DNA from: Luidia sarsii | Taxonomy: Eukaryota; Echinodermata; Asteroidea; Paxillosida; Luidiidae | Reading direction: 5' to 3' | NCBI GenBank assembly: GCA_949987565.1 | Contig: OX465116.1 | Location: 15,936,234-16,000,233 of the forward strand | Length of the DNA stretch: 64,000 nt | In this document: piece after piece, positions 26,301 through 40,105 of the stretch | Layout: every line of letters starts with the position of its first letter | Position numbering within the stretch: position 1 is the first letter of the stretch | The notes under the pieces: generated by a model | What the model was told of the DNA's origin: nothing | Databases searched by the model: none | Seen by the model: only the letters and a program-made list of their open reading frames with translations | Program-made: the position numbers and the translations under genes

Positions 26301-27639
26301 GTCAGCGGGGGCGAAGTAAGAGTTCTCGGTAGAGGTCTTTGTTCGTTTGACGGTCAACTACCGCCTGCCTGCCACGCTAGACCATAGGGAGTACGTTGTA
26401 TTCCATCACCCCGCAGCTAAACACTACGGCTCACATTAATCCTGTATGAACTGGCTTTCTTCAACACATAAATCAATGAATAATGAATAAAGCAGAATTT
26501 GACTGGACAATAATATCAACCACTGTATGCATTTTATTTCCTTTCAATTTAATTTCGGTATGATCATAGAATAGCTTTAAATCAAAACGTCAACTATTGG
26601 GTCGAATGTAATGGTTTTACAAGCATGCAGGATCAATCCCTGTCAACGTGTTAAAGCATTTATTTAAATCAACATTCACCGAGATAATTTTTTTCCATCG
26701 ATCTGAAAGTTAAACTAGCACAGTGTGGATGACTCGATGTGTTTATAAAACACTCTAATCTTAATTATTGTCTTTATGCCAATTCAAATCTCTTCTCTGT
26801 CTGTACATTGGAAAGCGGACAAACGTCAAGCGTGAGCACGGTGAAGACTTTACATCAAGGGATCATGAATCCATATGAAGTAATGAAGTTGATTAACTTG
26901 ACTTAATGCATTCACTCCCAGTAAGAGGCCTCGCTGGGCAGATGTATCGAGTACAAAATGGTGTAACACAAACAAACCAATGAGCAACACAAGCAGTGCT
27001 TATACTGATCACCCGAAGAATTCTTACCAATTGATGCTTAGCATTTTTGGTTTTGAAAGTACATTGACATTTCATGCGAACGTCAAATTACTTGTGAAAA
27101 CTTGGCCTGACGGAATGCGAAAGAAGTGCTGGAGTGAACGTGGGTTTGGTGGGGTAGGGCAGCGCGGCTTATTCAATTGTTGGGCGGCAGTTGTCGTGTC
27201 GCATCACACCCAACCAGGCAGCCTGAACTTGACCGGTCTGCCAGAAATAATAAAAGAACCCGCCCCGATGAGGCAAGATTGGCCCTGATAAACTGGATTA
27301 GCCTTCGGGATTTCAGAGTTATCTTTAATTTGACTGTTTTGTTTTTATTGCGTTATTCTATAGAGACAACCTGGTCGCTGTACTTTTGGCAGAAGTATAC
27401 CATTCAGTTTTCTCCATGTTAAATATAAATGTTTTAATAGAAGACCAATAAGACATTCTAAGGGTACAAAGTGCACATAACCCCTTTCCTCGGAGCGTTG
27501 TTCACAGAAAAGTGCAGTGTTGGAATGAATCCGAATTTTATTTCCAATGTATTCTGATTGCAAGAAAACAAATTCAACAGCCATTGAAGTTGTTACTTTT
27601 AAATAAGCTTTTTAAAGCAAAAACTGACTAGGAACTTTG
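23341..27639. other. Zic upstream region, no supported gene
   Basis: No frame longer than about 100 residues and none recognised. Given the absence of genes, this is a plausible place for Zic regulatory DNA, but no element can be named. Confidence 0.45.
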
Positions 27640-27729
27640 AAAACTTTGACTGGACCAGGATTTGAACCCGAGACCTCTGGTTTTGCGTACCAGCGCTCTT
27701 ACTATATATCTGAACTAGACTATCCATCT
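27640..27729 (-). repeat. tRNA-derived SINE fragment
   Basis: On the minus strand GAGCGCTGGTACGCAAAACC continues through a B-box, GGTTCAAATCC, to GGTCCAGTCAAAG. The anticodon-like stem CTGGT/ACCAG and T-arm are intact, but the D-arm region is disrupted. The same 3' tail GGTCCAGTC appears in three other copies (37671, 45071, 58529), which argues for a SINE family rather than a tRNA gene. Confidence 0.75.
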
Positions 27730-30700
27730 CAAATGGTGGCCTTCCCAAATAGTCATCTATTAATTGCCATAATAATCACCTTTTTATAGTTCGAATTCTT
27801 CCTGGAAACCGTCTTGGTACTCTTTCGCTCCTCGTGCAGTCCCGATGTAATCCAAACACTGTTGCTCACATGTACTCATACATCGCAAGAAACATATAGG
27901 AGCGACCAAGAAGACTGCTCTAGACATCCTTCTAAAAATCCATTATTCAAATGAGGAGTCAGAGGTCAAAGTTTGTTGACCGAGAGGTTCTTGACCAGAA
28001 GTGAAAACATAATGCGGATAATCTTGTCTCCAAGTTGCTGGCCCAACCGCAACCTTAAACAGACTTTCCATAACAATCTTTTGGGAGAATTTTGGAAGTG
28101 AACTAGCCCTTGAAGCAGTTTCTTGCTTCCTCGTAAACACACCTTCCACAAGTGAAACTTTAAACTGAGTGCCACGGGCCTTTGTAATATAGCCGATTGA
28201 TATTACACGTGTGTGGAGCCGATAGTGGAACATTGAGTCTAAATCGTGCACATGACCAATGGAGTTCGTACTATCGACCTCCTTAACTTGTTGCCATGAT
28301 TGGACCTGAGAATTATGTCATTAGTCAGCGCTATAGAGTTAATGGAAAGTCTTAAGGGTAATCCGGCCAAACGTTTTTTTTTGTCGTTTCCCTTCGTCAT
28401 ATGAACGCATCTTGAAAAAAAAGGGCCTGGGATATGTTTATTTCGGATATCTCGTTTCTTAAAGAAAATGATTAAAGCAACATTTTTTTTGGTGACAAGG
28501 CGTAAGTCAATCATTCTTACCCAGCACACCTAAACGATCGATTTATCACTACAAGACGCTCACTCACACCCTTTGAGTATTCTCACGGGTTCTATGGGTG
28601 AGGGTCACATCCATTACGGTAACCATGCCAAGATGTCTATGCTTGGGACCACTCAAGAAAGCCGGAACGTAACTGATCATCTGAGCATGACCCATGCTAA
28701 ATGCCCATCAAGGTTTGAGGTTAGGATTGGCACGGATGAAGGTTGACTGTGCGATGGAAATATCACCAACTTGTGACTGACAATAGATGAATTATGATAG
28801 GCCTACATTGGGTTGGGTAGACCGAGACGACACCGAGTTACTGCAGTCAATGCCTGTCAGTAATACTGTGTCAGTGTACTGATCGGCAAGCCTTCTCATC
28901 ATATCAATCTTGGCCTTCATTTAAGAAGACATTGAAATACTTGGTCTGATACATGGAATCTATTTGATTGAACGAATATCGAACTCCTCTAAAAATAAAT
29001 CTATAAGCAGTAGGCCTATTGAAGGCAGATCTTTTCCTTACATTTCCAGGTATTTCCCAAGGAACATTAATTTTGGTGGAAGTAGTTTAAACATTCTAGA
29101 ACTCATATACCTCGTACACATCGGGTCCTGGTCATAGTCTTGAACACCTCAAATAATACATGTCACAGATTAGCTCATGCCATAAATGAAGTTCTGCAAA
29201 AGTAGTCTTAGATGAAATTTATTGTCAGGCAATTTTGACAGTTCAAGTTTTATTGAAGAAACTGAAGCTTTCTGTGCTGTTGAAACACCACATGGGAGCA
29301 TCCTCGTTTCCGTCCAAGCTGAACATTCCACAAGGGATTCATCTATTAACCCAAAACAGAATGAAAAGTGTACATGTGAAGCAAACGAACATTTATATAT
29401 GCATCATAAAGGCAATAAAATGTCAGTTTTCTAAACGCGATCATAAATAATTTTCCTCAACCTTAATGCATTTGGAGGCTGTTTTGTCCAGTAGTGTGGG
29501 AATTTGTTATTTTCTGACCTAGTGGCACTGTTCTAAGGATTTCTTACTATGCCACTCCATCAAATTGTGATTCTCAAATTTAATATCATTTCAATAGGCC
29601 TACAACTTTGAATCTGAAAGTTTGTCGTTACCTTGTTAAACGTGGAAACGGAAAATGGCATTATTGAACTCATTCTTAGTTGATGTAAAAGTAGTTTTGA
29701 CTGGTGAACCCAATCAATGAATGTGCAGTCGAAAGTCGTCAGTCACGGGAAGTGCTCAGGCCTCATGGCCTAGTCGACCCCGTCTAGTGGGTGCGGTACT
29801 CACACTCACCCACACCTCCACTCCTATTAACGCTAAGACGTTGTTCCCTTGAGGAGTTGCTTGGTCTCACGATAACGGTGGTGGCCTTTGTGTAAGTGTA
29901 CAGATCAGTGTGAGGCCAAAATAGTCAACAAGTAATCTATCATAGTCTTCAGGACCTACGCGCTCAATCAAATCCAGTCGACACGATTTAAAGGCAATGT
30001 ATTGGCACTTGGCTTTCTCAAAGTTTTTGTTTTGGGATGAATCGGAACCATTTTTTCGGCTCAATGAATATAGACGAAAACCTTGAACATGAATGAATAT
30101 TGGAACTTATAATGACGTATTCTTAGTGTGTTTATATTCTGTGAACCAGACTGCTGGTTAGTGCACCTTTAAGTCGCTTTTTGCGTGCCACAAAGATCCA
30201 TGGAGCAATTTTAACGGCTAAGACATTACACCCAAGGCACGTCTGTAATCGCCCTCAGTAAGCTACACTGCAACGATATGGTGTTGACATGTGAGGTATA
30301 TATGATCTAACCTGAAAGATTAAGCTGTAAATTTATTTGCTACATACACCAATAATTGCGTGAAAACCGCAAATGTATTTAAATGAGCATTTACATGTAG
30401 ATCTAAATTTGGTTCTATTCTTTAGCTTTATGGTAAACTTGACCTTTGACAGAGACCAACTTTTGCTTTAAGTTTTTGTCTTTTATTCCACTTGTGTTGT
30501 GGATTTCATTGGCTGATATAGATGAACACAGCGGTAACTAATTTATGGAAAACATATTTTAAATAATGAAAATAGGCCTTTATATTCAGTTACTTAAAAA
30601 TCAGTAAAGTCTACTGTGAGGATTCATTCCTATATAGAAAACATCACTTAGGCCTATGCTAGGTAGGCCCCGTACCGGTTCATCTTTCTTGATGATTACA

Positions 30701-33616
30701 AATAGTCAGAAGAGTGTCTTCAGGTTCGCTCTTAAGATGTTGTGGATGTATGATGTCGGAATCGAGAGCCTTGTAAATTTAGTGCACGCTTGCCCTTCTC
30801 TGTTGTCTTGGTAAAAGTTAAGTTTAAGAATATAGAACACGAAGATGAAGTCTTGGCGTTGATTATGTGATGCTGCTTGTCTCATGGAAACTTACTGAAA
30901 AAAAGGTGACATACTTTCATCATTGCTTTCAAGGCGTATTGTATTGATATTTCACAAGAAGCTTGGTGTCCCGCATGGCCCATGGATGCTAGCCGCATGA
31001 CGCCCACAAACCTCTGCTTGAGGAGGTCTCCTTACTGCTGCAAGTTCCCCGCCTCGTTCCATCGTGATTATTATCTTAGCCCCCGACGTGCTCTGGCATG
31101 GTCAAGGTTAGTCTCAGTGGTATAGAGCGACATGAGCTCTCGACAACCTCTGAGAAAAGTGCAATGGGTTTGCGCAATGAGAGAACCCTCACTAGAAATT
31201 ACGCCAGATATGTCTCTTAATAACACAGTGTCACGATATCGCCTGCTGACGTGCGTCATGCTATCTCCAAGGGAGGGAGGTAGCCGACAACTGATGGTTA
31301 CATTCATAACGTCAGTTACCTTAGTCCAGTGGACGTGAATTGGAATCTGCTCGGCGGCGCCTCACTCTCTAGCCCGCACTCACCGTGTATCTAGCAGGCT
31401 CAATCTCTCTATTTTGAGTATTTCCATAGATATTTATTATTCAACCAATAACAACTACACTGATTGCTGAAGTTAGAGCCACTTGTATCCCTGGTATCGC
31501 CGCTCAAGTCATTTAAGCTGTCACTTGTACGGATTCGTCGTGAAAGCCCTTCAAAAGAATTGTTCCCACCGTTGTTAGTCTATATTTGACTTGTGATAGG
31601 AAGAAAACGTCCGTAATGACTCAATTAATACGTATAATCATAAATTGTGGCGACCTCAAAATGCTAATTAGAAGTATTTATTAGAAGTGGTAATGAAGAT
31701 TGCATCTTCCCACGCATTGCTAACCTTTCTTTAAGAAACCACTTCTCACAATTGGGAAGCTTGTTTTGGAAGTCCTGCCGTTCTAGCATTGGTTGGCCTT
31801 GTGACCACCGTGGTGTTAATAGCAGGGCGTGTGTGTTTCTCCTTTTAAGATGTAAATGGAATCCACTAGTAGACTCCTCGAATCCCGTCGGTAATTTACC
31901 TCAAGCAGTATGATGAGGAGAAGTTGCACGTAATTATCCATGATTTGCTGGCATCCTGGTGATTTCAAGTGTTTCGTAAGTCCTCTTATAATTATATTAG
32001 TTTACTTTATGTTAGTTTTTTATGTCAACAAATATAAATCTTAAGACAAAGTTTGCAATTCATTGGAAATATGAAATGCGACAATATTCTTTCAGTATAG
32101 CAGTCTTTCACTTTTTTTAGGAAAGTTTTTATTGAACGAAGTGATTAAATTTCCGATGGTAATTTTGTTGACGGTCTGCATGATAAAATGGCAAAAAACC
32201 CAATTACCAAGATATATTTTTCATAAATTTGATAAACGGGAGCTTTTACTTTGTTGTCCTGTAATTTTACAAGACAATTGGCTGGTCTCACTGTAACTGT
32301 TTTTTTTTTAAAGATTTGTAGACAGAAAATTAATTCAGGGATTTCACCATGAAATATCCGGTCAGCTGGAACCGACATATAGGCCTATGTATCACTGCGT
32401 AATTTCATTCGTATGCAACAACATCTCAAAGTATTGAAGATCAGGCCTATACGATTCAGGTTTAGCGTTTTAAGATTCAAATTCACCAAACTGGTGTCAA
32501 AATCTGCACAAGTCTTAGCGCGGTCAACGACCCAAACCAAGGTTTTAGCTCGGCGCCAGCCGAAGACGTACCCGAAGGTGAAGATCCGACCTTTGCCAAA
32601 GTGCTTCCAAATTTCTGTAAAAAATATCAGGTATGAGAGATTTGGGTGTTTTTGCAAGACAAGTAACGTAAGCCTGTGGCAGAATATTCCAAGAGTTATT
32701 AATATGAGAATTGTGGTTTGTTACTTGGAGCTATATATTCTCTGGAACGAGTCATGTTTATGGAAGCTTCCAGGCCTTACTGAAAGTAAAGGAAATATGT
32801 TACGATTGGCAGGTTTAGACTTTCCGTTATACATTTCACTTCTGCTATATACCTCCCAAGAGGTGGACTTCTATAATTATTTATTCATAATGTACTAACT
32901 GTTCTTATTTCATATTTAAGGAATTTTCCGTAAGTCATTTAAAAAACCTAACAACTCAGTCTACACATAAAACCGCAGGTGTACTTTATGATTCAGGTAG
33001 TGCTTCGGTTAAAGTAACACTATTTTGTCATGATTGAAGCTAAAATGCTTTGTATGAGACTATAGTAGCACAGGGGTATAGTGAACATGCTTTCAGAGTG
33101 GTGTATGTCTAAAGCCATGTGCGAGAGGAATTGTTCTTTGTGTGATTAATGATCACATCATGGAAGAAACCCGCACGTGACTTATATCACTGGAATTTCT
33201 TTCATCCCGAAACCGAATAAAATCAAATGACTTATACTTCGATGATTTGGGATATTTTCTGTCAGTATCACTTCAACAAGCGGATATATTTCATTCATTT
33301 TGACATGTCAGAAGGAATACCGGTAGTATTTTTCCCCTAACAGGACCATTCTTCAGTCTTACGATTGGCATTCATACGTTTGACATTTAGGCCTACATGA
33401 AATTTGTTTGAAAGAAACTAGCCATATCCCTATCCCTTTGTTTCAGATCCAGCGAAGATAATCATACAAAACACAATGAAGCCGTCACTAGAATTCTATA
33501 CAGTGGCAAAACCAACTAGTAATTTCGGACGATCAGCGTAAATCGAGATTGGAAAGTGCGTTTAAAAAAAATATAGATTCAGTTGCGAACGCAAATCACA
33601 AGAATTCACAAATTAG
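27730..33616. other. intergenic, no supported gene
   Basis: Scattered frames of 60-100 residues on both strands, none with a domain. TAGGCCTA-like words recur (28800, 29012, 29598, 30577, 30650, 32382, 33391). The 161-residue plus frame at 32413-32898 overlaps a 90-residue minus frame and is not recognised. Confidence 0.45.
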
Positions 33617-34103
33617 TGTTTCGAATAAAGTAGGGGTTTCTTTTAGTGCATACAACTGAATTTGAAAACAAACTTGAAATTAATTCTTTTGCGTCCGTAG
33701 CCACTCGCCCACAAAAAAACCAAAACATAGAAATTGGTAATAAAACAAAACACTGGAAAAGCAACGACAAGAAATGTCGTAGCGCATTGCAGAAATGGTC
33801 ATGGTCGAAGGGGTTCGTGAGCTTTGCCACAGAGGGGAACAAGCACGCTTTGGACGGTAGGGCAAAACAGACTGGCGCCGCCGGCCTATTACCGGAACGG
33901 CAGATTGCCTGCGGAGACCGCCTCGTCCAATTATTGACGACTAATCACCAGCACATGCCTTCAAAACTTCAAATCCATTTCAATGTTTTTATGTGCGAGT
34001 GGCTACCAAAGTAAAGGTAATAATTTCAAGATGCAAAGTTTGTTTTCAAATTCAGTATGCACTGAAAATCATCAATTGAGACACCCTTACTTTATTCGAA
34101 ACA
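33617..34103. mobile_element. inverted-repeat (MITE-like) element
   Basis: Long imperfect inverted arms of roughly 105-120 bp, left 33617-33720 and right 33985-34103. Both begin TGTTTCGAATAAAGTA at their outer edge. They share CTGAATTTGAAAACAAACTT and GTAGCCACTCGC further in. The ~260-bp centre is unlike the arms and GC-richer. A 122-residue plus frame (33646-34014) overlaps it but shows no transposase motif. No clear target duplication was found. Either a non-autonomous DNA transposon or a fold-back duplication. Confidence 0.65.
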
Positions 34104-37100
34104 GTAAGCCACCATGTTCCGTTAATGCTAAGGCTTGGTTGTGCCTACGAGTAAACCTTTGGTATTTTGTGAAGTGAAAATCATTGTCAATAAAAGTCTT
34201 TACAATCATCTCAGAAAGCGAGAAGTTGGACTTAAAACAAGTTGTTATCAGACAAAAACAAATGTTTTTTAATTTCTCGGCCCAAGCCCCAAAGGGTTCA
34301 TTTCCAACTTCCGCCTGCTAAAAGAAAATTTACATTGCAACTAATAGACCACACACTGACACTATATTAGCTTGATATTATCAAAAGTAGTGGTCAAGCC
34401 TTTATTAACTGAACAACCACAGCATTGACCATGCTGGCTGTATATTGTGTATATCACATGTGGTTTATAAAATAATGGTGACCATGTTTCCTTAACTGCG
34501 ACCGCGGTTATTATACCTCAGTGACCCAGTCCTCGGGCAACTCATACCGCGAAAAGGGAAGTCAAAACAGCATGTGGACTGCAAGGTGTAAACCCTCAAC
34601 TTCCCTCAAATGGATTGTGATATCCAATCTTGCTTGCACCTAGTACCTTACACCTGAATCGGGAATCATAAAATTCCGTGAAGTTAATATTTTATCCACC
34701 CACTTTGTTGAACTTGTAGACCCAAAGATGGCAATTTGCAAAGGATATAATGATTAAAAGTTTACATTAAAAACGTTGATGAACACCAAGTATATCTGCT
34801 CATCGAAAGCCCCGTTGTTTGGAAACACGATGGAAAGCACAAGTAGACCTAGGCCTATATATGCTCACACCAGTAGCTTCAAAGGAAAATCGACAAACAA
34901 CTTACCCTTTCATCTGGGGGATATATCCATCAACAATTAATCCAAAGAACCCTGTATTATTTCCTATTTACCGACTCCCTTCGCCACTAGGCTCGATACG
35001 ACCATGCATCTAACTACCATCTGAGTCCTTGTCAGATGTCAGCACTAAGTAAAGAGGACGCGAGACAAAAATGGCTTTTGTACTTCTTTATTCTTTTCAT
35101 TCTTATTTTTTCTTCTTTGTTTTTCTTCTCTGTATTTTGAATCCCTCTGGTGTCTTTGCATGTAGCACAGTCGGGAGAAACAGTGGGTTTCCGTCTATCT
35201 GTCCAATTGAGCGTTGTTTGGTCGGACTGCTTGCCGGGTCGCTGGCAAATACGCGCCGGGCTTGGAGTCCTTGAGACGGTGCCTCGCTGCGCCATACGCG
35301 CTCGACATGCTGCTATCCTGCTCTTATCGTCCACTAATGAGTAGACTTTAAAGATACAATCACGTGCACAGCAGCCCTTGTATTCCATGTGACTTGGAGC
35401 GGAGTACAAATTGAATTATTGATGCATTCATAGATTGAAAGTACCCTTTCTAGCAGGATTTTGGAAACAGTTTTAGTCTTCAATTTGAAGCGTAGCCTAA
35501 TTCTAATTAGGAAGTTACCTCCGATGCAGTAAAACTTCAACGCATCGGTCTATACTGTACACAACTTATAATTCCAATGCATGCAAATAAACAACAGTTC
35601 ATTTGAATAAACATATTAAATACTATTTCATGGGAAGGACTGATCCCTTTAAACCTTCCTCTTATTCACACTCTGTTTTCTGTAGCATTTATCTTCCATT
35701 AGATAAGGAGTTGAATTCAGATTGTATCGATTAATGTCTAAACAAACCATTTGGGCGGAGAATGGACAATCAAAATGAAATGAAAGAAAACCCCATGGCA
35801 ACCAAGATTGCAGTTTACGATGGGAAATGACACGTACGCAACATTATTATGCTATGTGTATTTGTTTTTTAACATCCTTTACAAGTAGGCCTAGTCTTTA
35901 TCTATATCTACCCAAATGTCCCATACTCCACAAAACATTGCTTGGCCTGCATGTATATAATGCGAACAAGAAAGTCAAATCCGTAGAAAACGATTCTTAA
36001 GGCATTTGGAAAAAAAGGAATGACACTGTTTATAATAACCTTGTACGTTAGTATGAATTGAATAAAGAATCAATTAAGAAATGCAGAGCTTTCAAATGGA
36101 AAGCTTTGGACAATCCCTCGCCTGTTTAATTGACGTTCATTTCACTCGTCGTTGAAAACAAAATGGCGGAATGACATAGTGTTATTATCCATGACTTATG
36201 AAAATATCAAATATGTGGAAAATTCATGGAGTCTTTGTTATCAAAACATACTGACATTTGACCCAGTCTGACATTCCCGCTGTTCATAGAAAGGATGAAA
36301 TTCCAATCAACCTTCCCTGTAAGACTGACCCTTGGTTGGATTGAGATGAAAGTCGTGGAAATTTTACACAAACATGAGATACCAGGAATTTCACTTGAAT
36401 ATTGATTTGTGATGTCTGATGAATTTTCAATGGAAGTTGCTTTGTCAAAGCCGCCGTGCACGCCTACCCTTAACCACAATCTCACAAATGCTTACTTTAT
36501 TTATCAAATTTTCCCTATGTTGTTTCTGGATCGCGTGCAATATGGAATCATCTCATAATAATAGTGTTCAGCGTGACTAAGAAGCGAAGCGCGAATACTC
36601 CACCAGTCCAGTTTTAAATTCCCCGTCACAGCGGGTTGCTTCATGGAGCGCTGCAGGCTCCGTAGATTGAAAATATGTCGGGCGACTGCTATACCAAATT
36701 GTAGCATAAAAATTGATGATTCATTTTTAGGGCAATTTGGGAAACCGCTGCCCCCTACCTAGTCTTGTAGAGTTCATTTTCATGTAAACGTTTTGCTTCC
36801 CCGATGGGAAGTCATCAAAGCACGCACAAGCCACCCTGTAGCGGCTCCCCTTCTGTCCACAATTGCATCAAGTTGTCGTCTCCATTTCCACCATTTTCTG
36901 CATTTTTGCCGCAGTTTGGGAGAAGTCTACGGGTGATCTTTTCTCAAGGTCACTCTAAAAGCTAAAGGAACATTCTAGGAACAGGTTTCACAACATGTAT
37001 TTTTATCAATTTTGACAACTTCTATTAGTGGAAAAGGGCCCCATGGCGTCACATCATTTTAAACATCGAAGTGTCTTGAACAGTAAAACTTATTTTGTAG

Positions 37101-37229
37101 TCAATTCACCTCATGGTAATTATAAGACATGTGAATGATTTATACTCTCAGAATGTTATCCATTTATAATTAAGTTTGTAAATGAGAGCAATTAAAAGAG
37201 TTATTCGACATAAGTAATCAACGGTTTAA
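34104..37229. other. intergenic, no supported gene
   Basis: The 125-residue minus frame at 35409-35032 is Lys/Arg/Ser rich without a domain. The plus frame at 35071 looks like a signal peptide only because of a T-rich stretch (35080-35140). Confidence 0.4.
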
Positions 37230-37243
37230 CTGATATCCTATTA

Positions 37244-37409
37244 AGTGGGCCTGACGTTTCGATCCTAGCAGGACCTTTCTCAAAGGCAGGACCTTTCTCT
37301 GCCTTTGAGAAAGGTCCTGCTAGGATCGAAACGTCAGGCCCACTAAATTTTAGATTGACATTTTGTTAATTTTAGTCAGTAATCAGTTTGCAACATTTTT
37401 GTATATCAC
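37244..37409 (-). mobile_element. fold-back copy of the Penelope-like 3' end
   Basis: Same architecture as the copy at 21178: two facing inverted signature copies (37244-37285 and 37301-37348), then the shared stretch ending ACATTTTTGTATATCACC. Flanks CTGATATCCTATTA (37230-37243) and CTGAAATCCTATTA (37410-37423) are 14-bp direct repeats with one mismatch, consistent with a target-site duplication. A duplicated GGCAGGACCTTTCTC lies at the centre of the palindrome. Confidence 0.78.
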
Positions 37410-37670
37410 CTGAAATCCTATTAGTTGGCCCTATGGCTATTGTCCACCAATTTCATTATCAGCTAATTATCTCCCATTTCTTAAACCAATTCGAAACAGA
37501 AGCAAAAATAGTCATTTGTTTAAAAAAAAACAACCGCGGATATCCATGCCCATGGTAAGCATTGAGTGAATTATTTTTCATTATATACAGATAGTGCATA
37601 TTATGATCCAGTTATCTGGGCGAACTGCTAAGAATTGGTTGTATTTTGAAAAATTGCCAAAAAATACCAA

Positions 37671-37752
37671 GTTTGACTGAACCGTGACTTGAACCCGAGA
37701 TCTCTGGTTTTGTGTACCAGCGCTCTTACCATCTTACCATCTGATTGATTGG
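37671..37752 (-). repeat. tRNA-derived SINE fragment
   Basis: Minus strand AAGAGCGCTGGTACACAAAA followed by GGGTTCAAGTCACGGTTCAG. B-box-like GGTTCAAGTC is kept and the 5' part is degenerate (ATGGTAAGATGGTAAGAG duplication). Same family and orientation as 27640. Confidence 0.7.
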
Positions 37753-39141
37753 TCATAATTCATGTCCATCTACATATCAATACTGCTCATCTTGATCACA
37801 AAAAAGTGCTGAAGAGATGATAGGCAGGTCGCATCTTCCAGGGAAGGTATCCACTCTACAACTTTTATAGTCCCTTAAAAGCACGTGACTTTGTTGAGAG
37901 ATGTACATGTAGTTTCTTTCTATCCTAATGGAATAAGAAATGGTCGAGACAAGGCCAAGTGACGTGAATACAGGACCTGCTGAGATTCGCCGTGTTGGCC
38001 CACTCAATCACACCGTCGGACCACCGCCTAAGGCTCACAGCCAAACGGTACCTGATAGCTGGTTGATTGCAGCTCCATAGACCCATACACGACTACAGTC
38101 AATTGAAATTCCTACCGTTTCCTTTCTGTTTTCATTTCCTTGCAGTTCAAGACGCATCCTATCAAGAAGAGACGCAATCAATACAATTATATCCACCCAT
38201 TTCTTTTAAAACCATGGTAACCTTAGAAAATGAAAGAGTGTGTGAGCAGAAAGTCATTTGCAGAAGAACCCTCTGATATGAAATCTCCCGCGGACTTGTC
38301 TTGATTGCCGTAAGAACGTATACGATTTTATTCAGTTGGCCGTTGAGGGCACTTGTCACTTTTTTTAGCTTGGTGTTTTTTCAACAGGAAATAATAGTGT
38401 TTTGAGAAACTGTAAGTGCAAGTAGACATGTGACTGGGGCACGCGCTATGTAAAAATCGTGTAATGTTTTTGTTTCTGTAAGTTCATCAGATAAAATGTT
38501 TGAGATCAAGGAAATATTTTTTCATATTATTTTCAACATGCAAATTGATAAAAGGGACAAAATGTACCTCGCTATCACCCGAGAATGTCTGTGCACCTGA
38601 TTATGAATGAACCGAAACTTCGGAGATTTTCTACTCTTACGAGAAGAAACAGTAGGCCTTACAAAAAGTGGTTTGATCTAGTCGTACAATTGATATATGG
38701 GCGACCGAAGAGTTGCATTTGATGGGAGGTGTAACTGCATAAAGGAAAACTAGTCATCAATACAACATTTTTACATCGCATTTAGATTTTATTCGATATG
38801 TAATTTGAGAACTTCTGCTTACACAAACGAAATTGGGATGATTTCAAACAATGCTGCATTATTATATCGAAATCAGCTAACCAATCGTATTCAGCTAATG
38901 AATCGTAATCACCTGTCAGGCCATAATTATTCCAGGTTGCTAACATCCGTCAGTGCTACAATTTTTATATATAGCGAATTATTTACTATGATTTTCTGCA
39001 GTGCGTCGAACCTAATCAGAAATCATCGTCTGCTTGTTAAGTTTCCTAAGTCATTTCAGTTACATGTACTTATAATACATAGTATCTATGCATTTATGAG
39101 TAATAATATACACAATAACAATAGGACCAGGATTCGAATTC
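37753..39141. other. intergenic, no supported gene
   Basis: AT-rich. The 120-residue plus frame (38805-39167) runs into the next tandem repeat and is not recognised. Confidence 0.4.
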
Positions 39142-39358
39142 GAATGGTGGATATTCGCCTAATATGATCTAAACAGTTTATGTCTTAGTGAATGGTGGAT
39201 ATTCGCCTAATATCATCTAAACAGTTTATGTCTTAGTGAATTGTCGGTAGGCCTATTCGCCTAATATCTTCTAAACAGTTTATGTCTTAATGAATGGTGG
39301 ATATTCGCCTAATAATTATCATCTAAACAATCTATGTCTTACTGAATGGTGGATAATC
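39142..39358. repeat. 48-bp tandem repeat, ~4.5 copies
   Basis: Unit GAATGGTGGATATTCGCC, TAATAT, then CTAAACAGTTTATGTCTTA. Later copies diverge (one has GTCGGTAGGCC in place of GGTGG). Confidence 0.9.
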
Positions 39359-39794
39359 ACCAAAATGTCAATTGCATTTACATTTACAGAGTTTCAACAG
39401 AAGGCATGAATTATAATATTATGACTATTATGTGGCCCAAGACGAAAACAAATGACCAATCAGGATTTGATTCAAAGTAAAAGTTCAGTCAAACCCAGTG
39501 AAGGGAGTTTTTGTATGTGACGTCACGATATTTCGACCTTCGATGGAAGCTTGTACCGTTCTCTAATGTGTTGCACGTAGTTTTTCTCTTCGCAGCTTAC
39601 CGCCTGTTGGCGCTATTGCACCCTTGATGGGTGCAGCACGCTAAACATCTGTAGACCAAAGTTCAGAACACGTGACATTACGTTAATTTTTTTTACAATA
39701 TCTTAGTATTATGCCAATAGACTAAGTCACCCTCCTTTTTTCCTACTACTGCTATTAGAATTACTAGAGTAATATGCCAAAATATGCCAGACAT

Positions 39795-39893
39795 GTTGAT
39801 CCCAGCACTGAGGACCTTTCTCAAAGGCAGAGTCACTCTGACTTTGAGAAAGGTCTGCCAGCATCGAATATAATGCCAGGCCCTCGTAATTTT
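39795..39893 (-). mobile_element. degenerate fold-back Penelope-like remnant
   Basis: AGGACCTTTCTCAAAGGCAG faces CTTTGAGAAAGGTCTGCCAG, followed by ATCGAATATAATGCCAGGCC, a decayed ATCGAAACGTCAGGCC. Older than the copies at 21178 and 37244. Confidence 0.6.
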
Positions 39894-40105
39894 GAAAATA
39901 AAATTGCGTTAACATTTTGATACAAGCACTAAGTATAATTATGCACTTAATCCAATCTTTGGTTCTGATAGGAACTTTGGTGATTTTTCCTCAATTTCCG
40001 ATACTATATTACAGAAATAATTATAAAACATGTACCACAACAAACGCCCGTAATATTACAATAATTATAATGATACATGTACTCTGTGATGTTCTATCAT
40101 ACCAT

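Noticed and set aside
32385..32898. 161-residue plus frame with an overlapping 90-residue minus frame
   Set aside because: No domain, mixed composition, TAGGCCTAT words inside it, and no splice or promoter support. Kept as unexplained.
35071..35274. Apparent secreted protein MAFVLLYSFHSYFFFF
   Set aside because: Hydrophobicity stems from a T-rich stretch. No conserved cysteine pattern or promoter.
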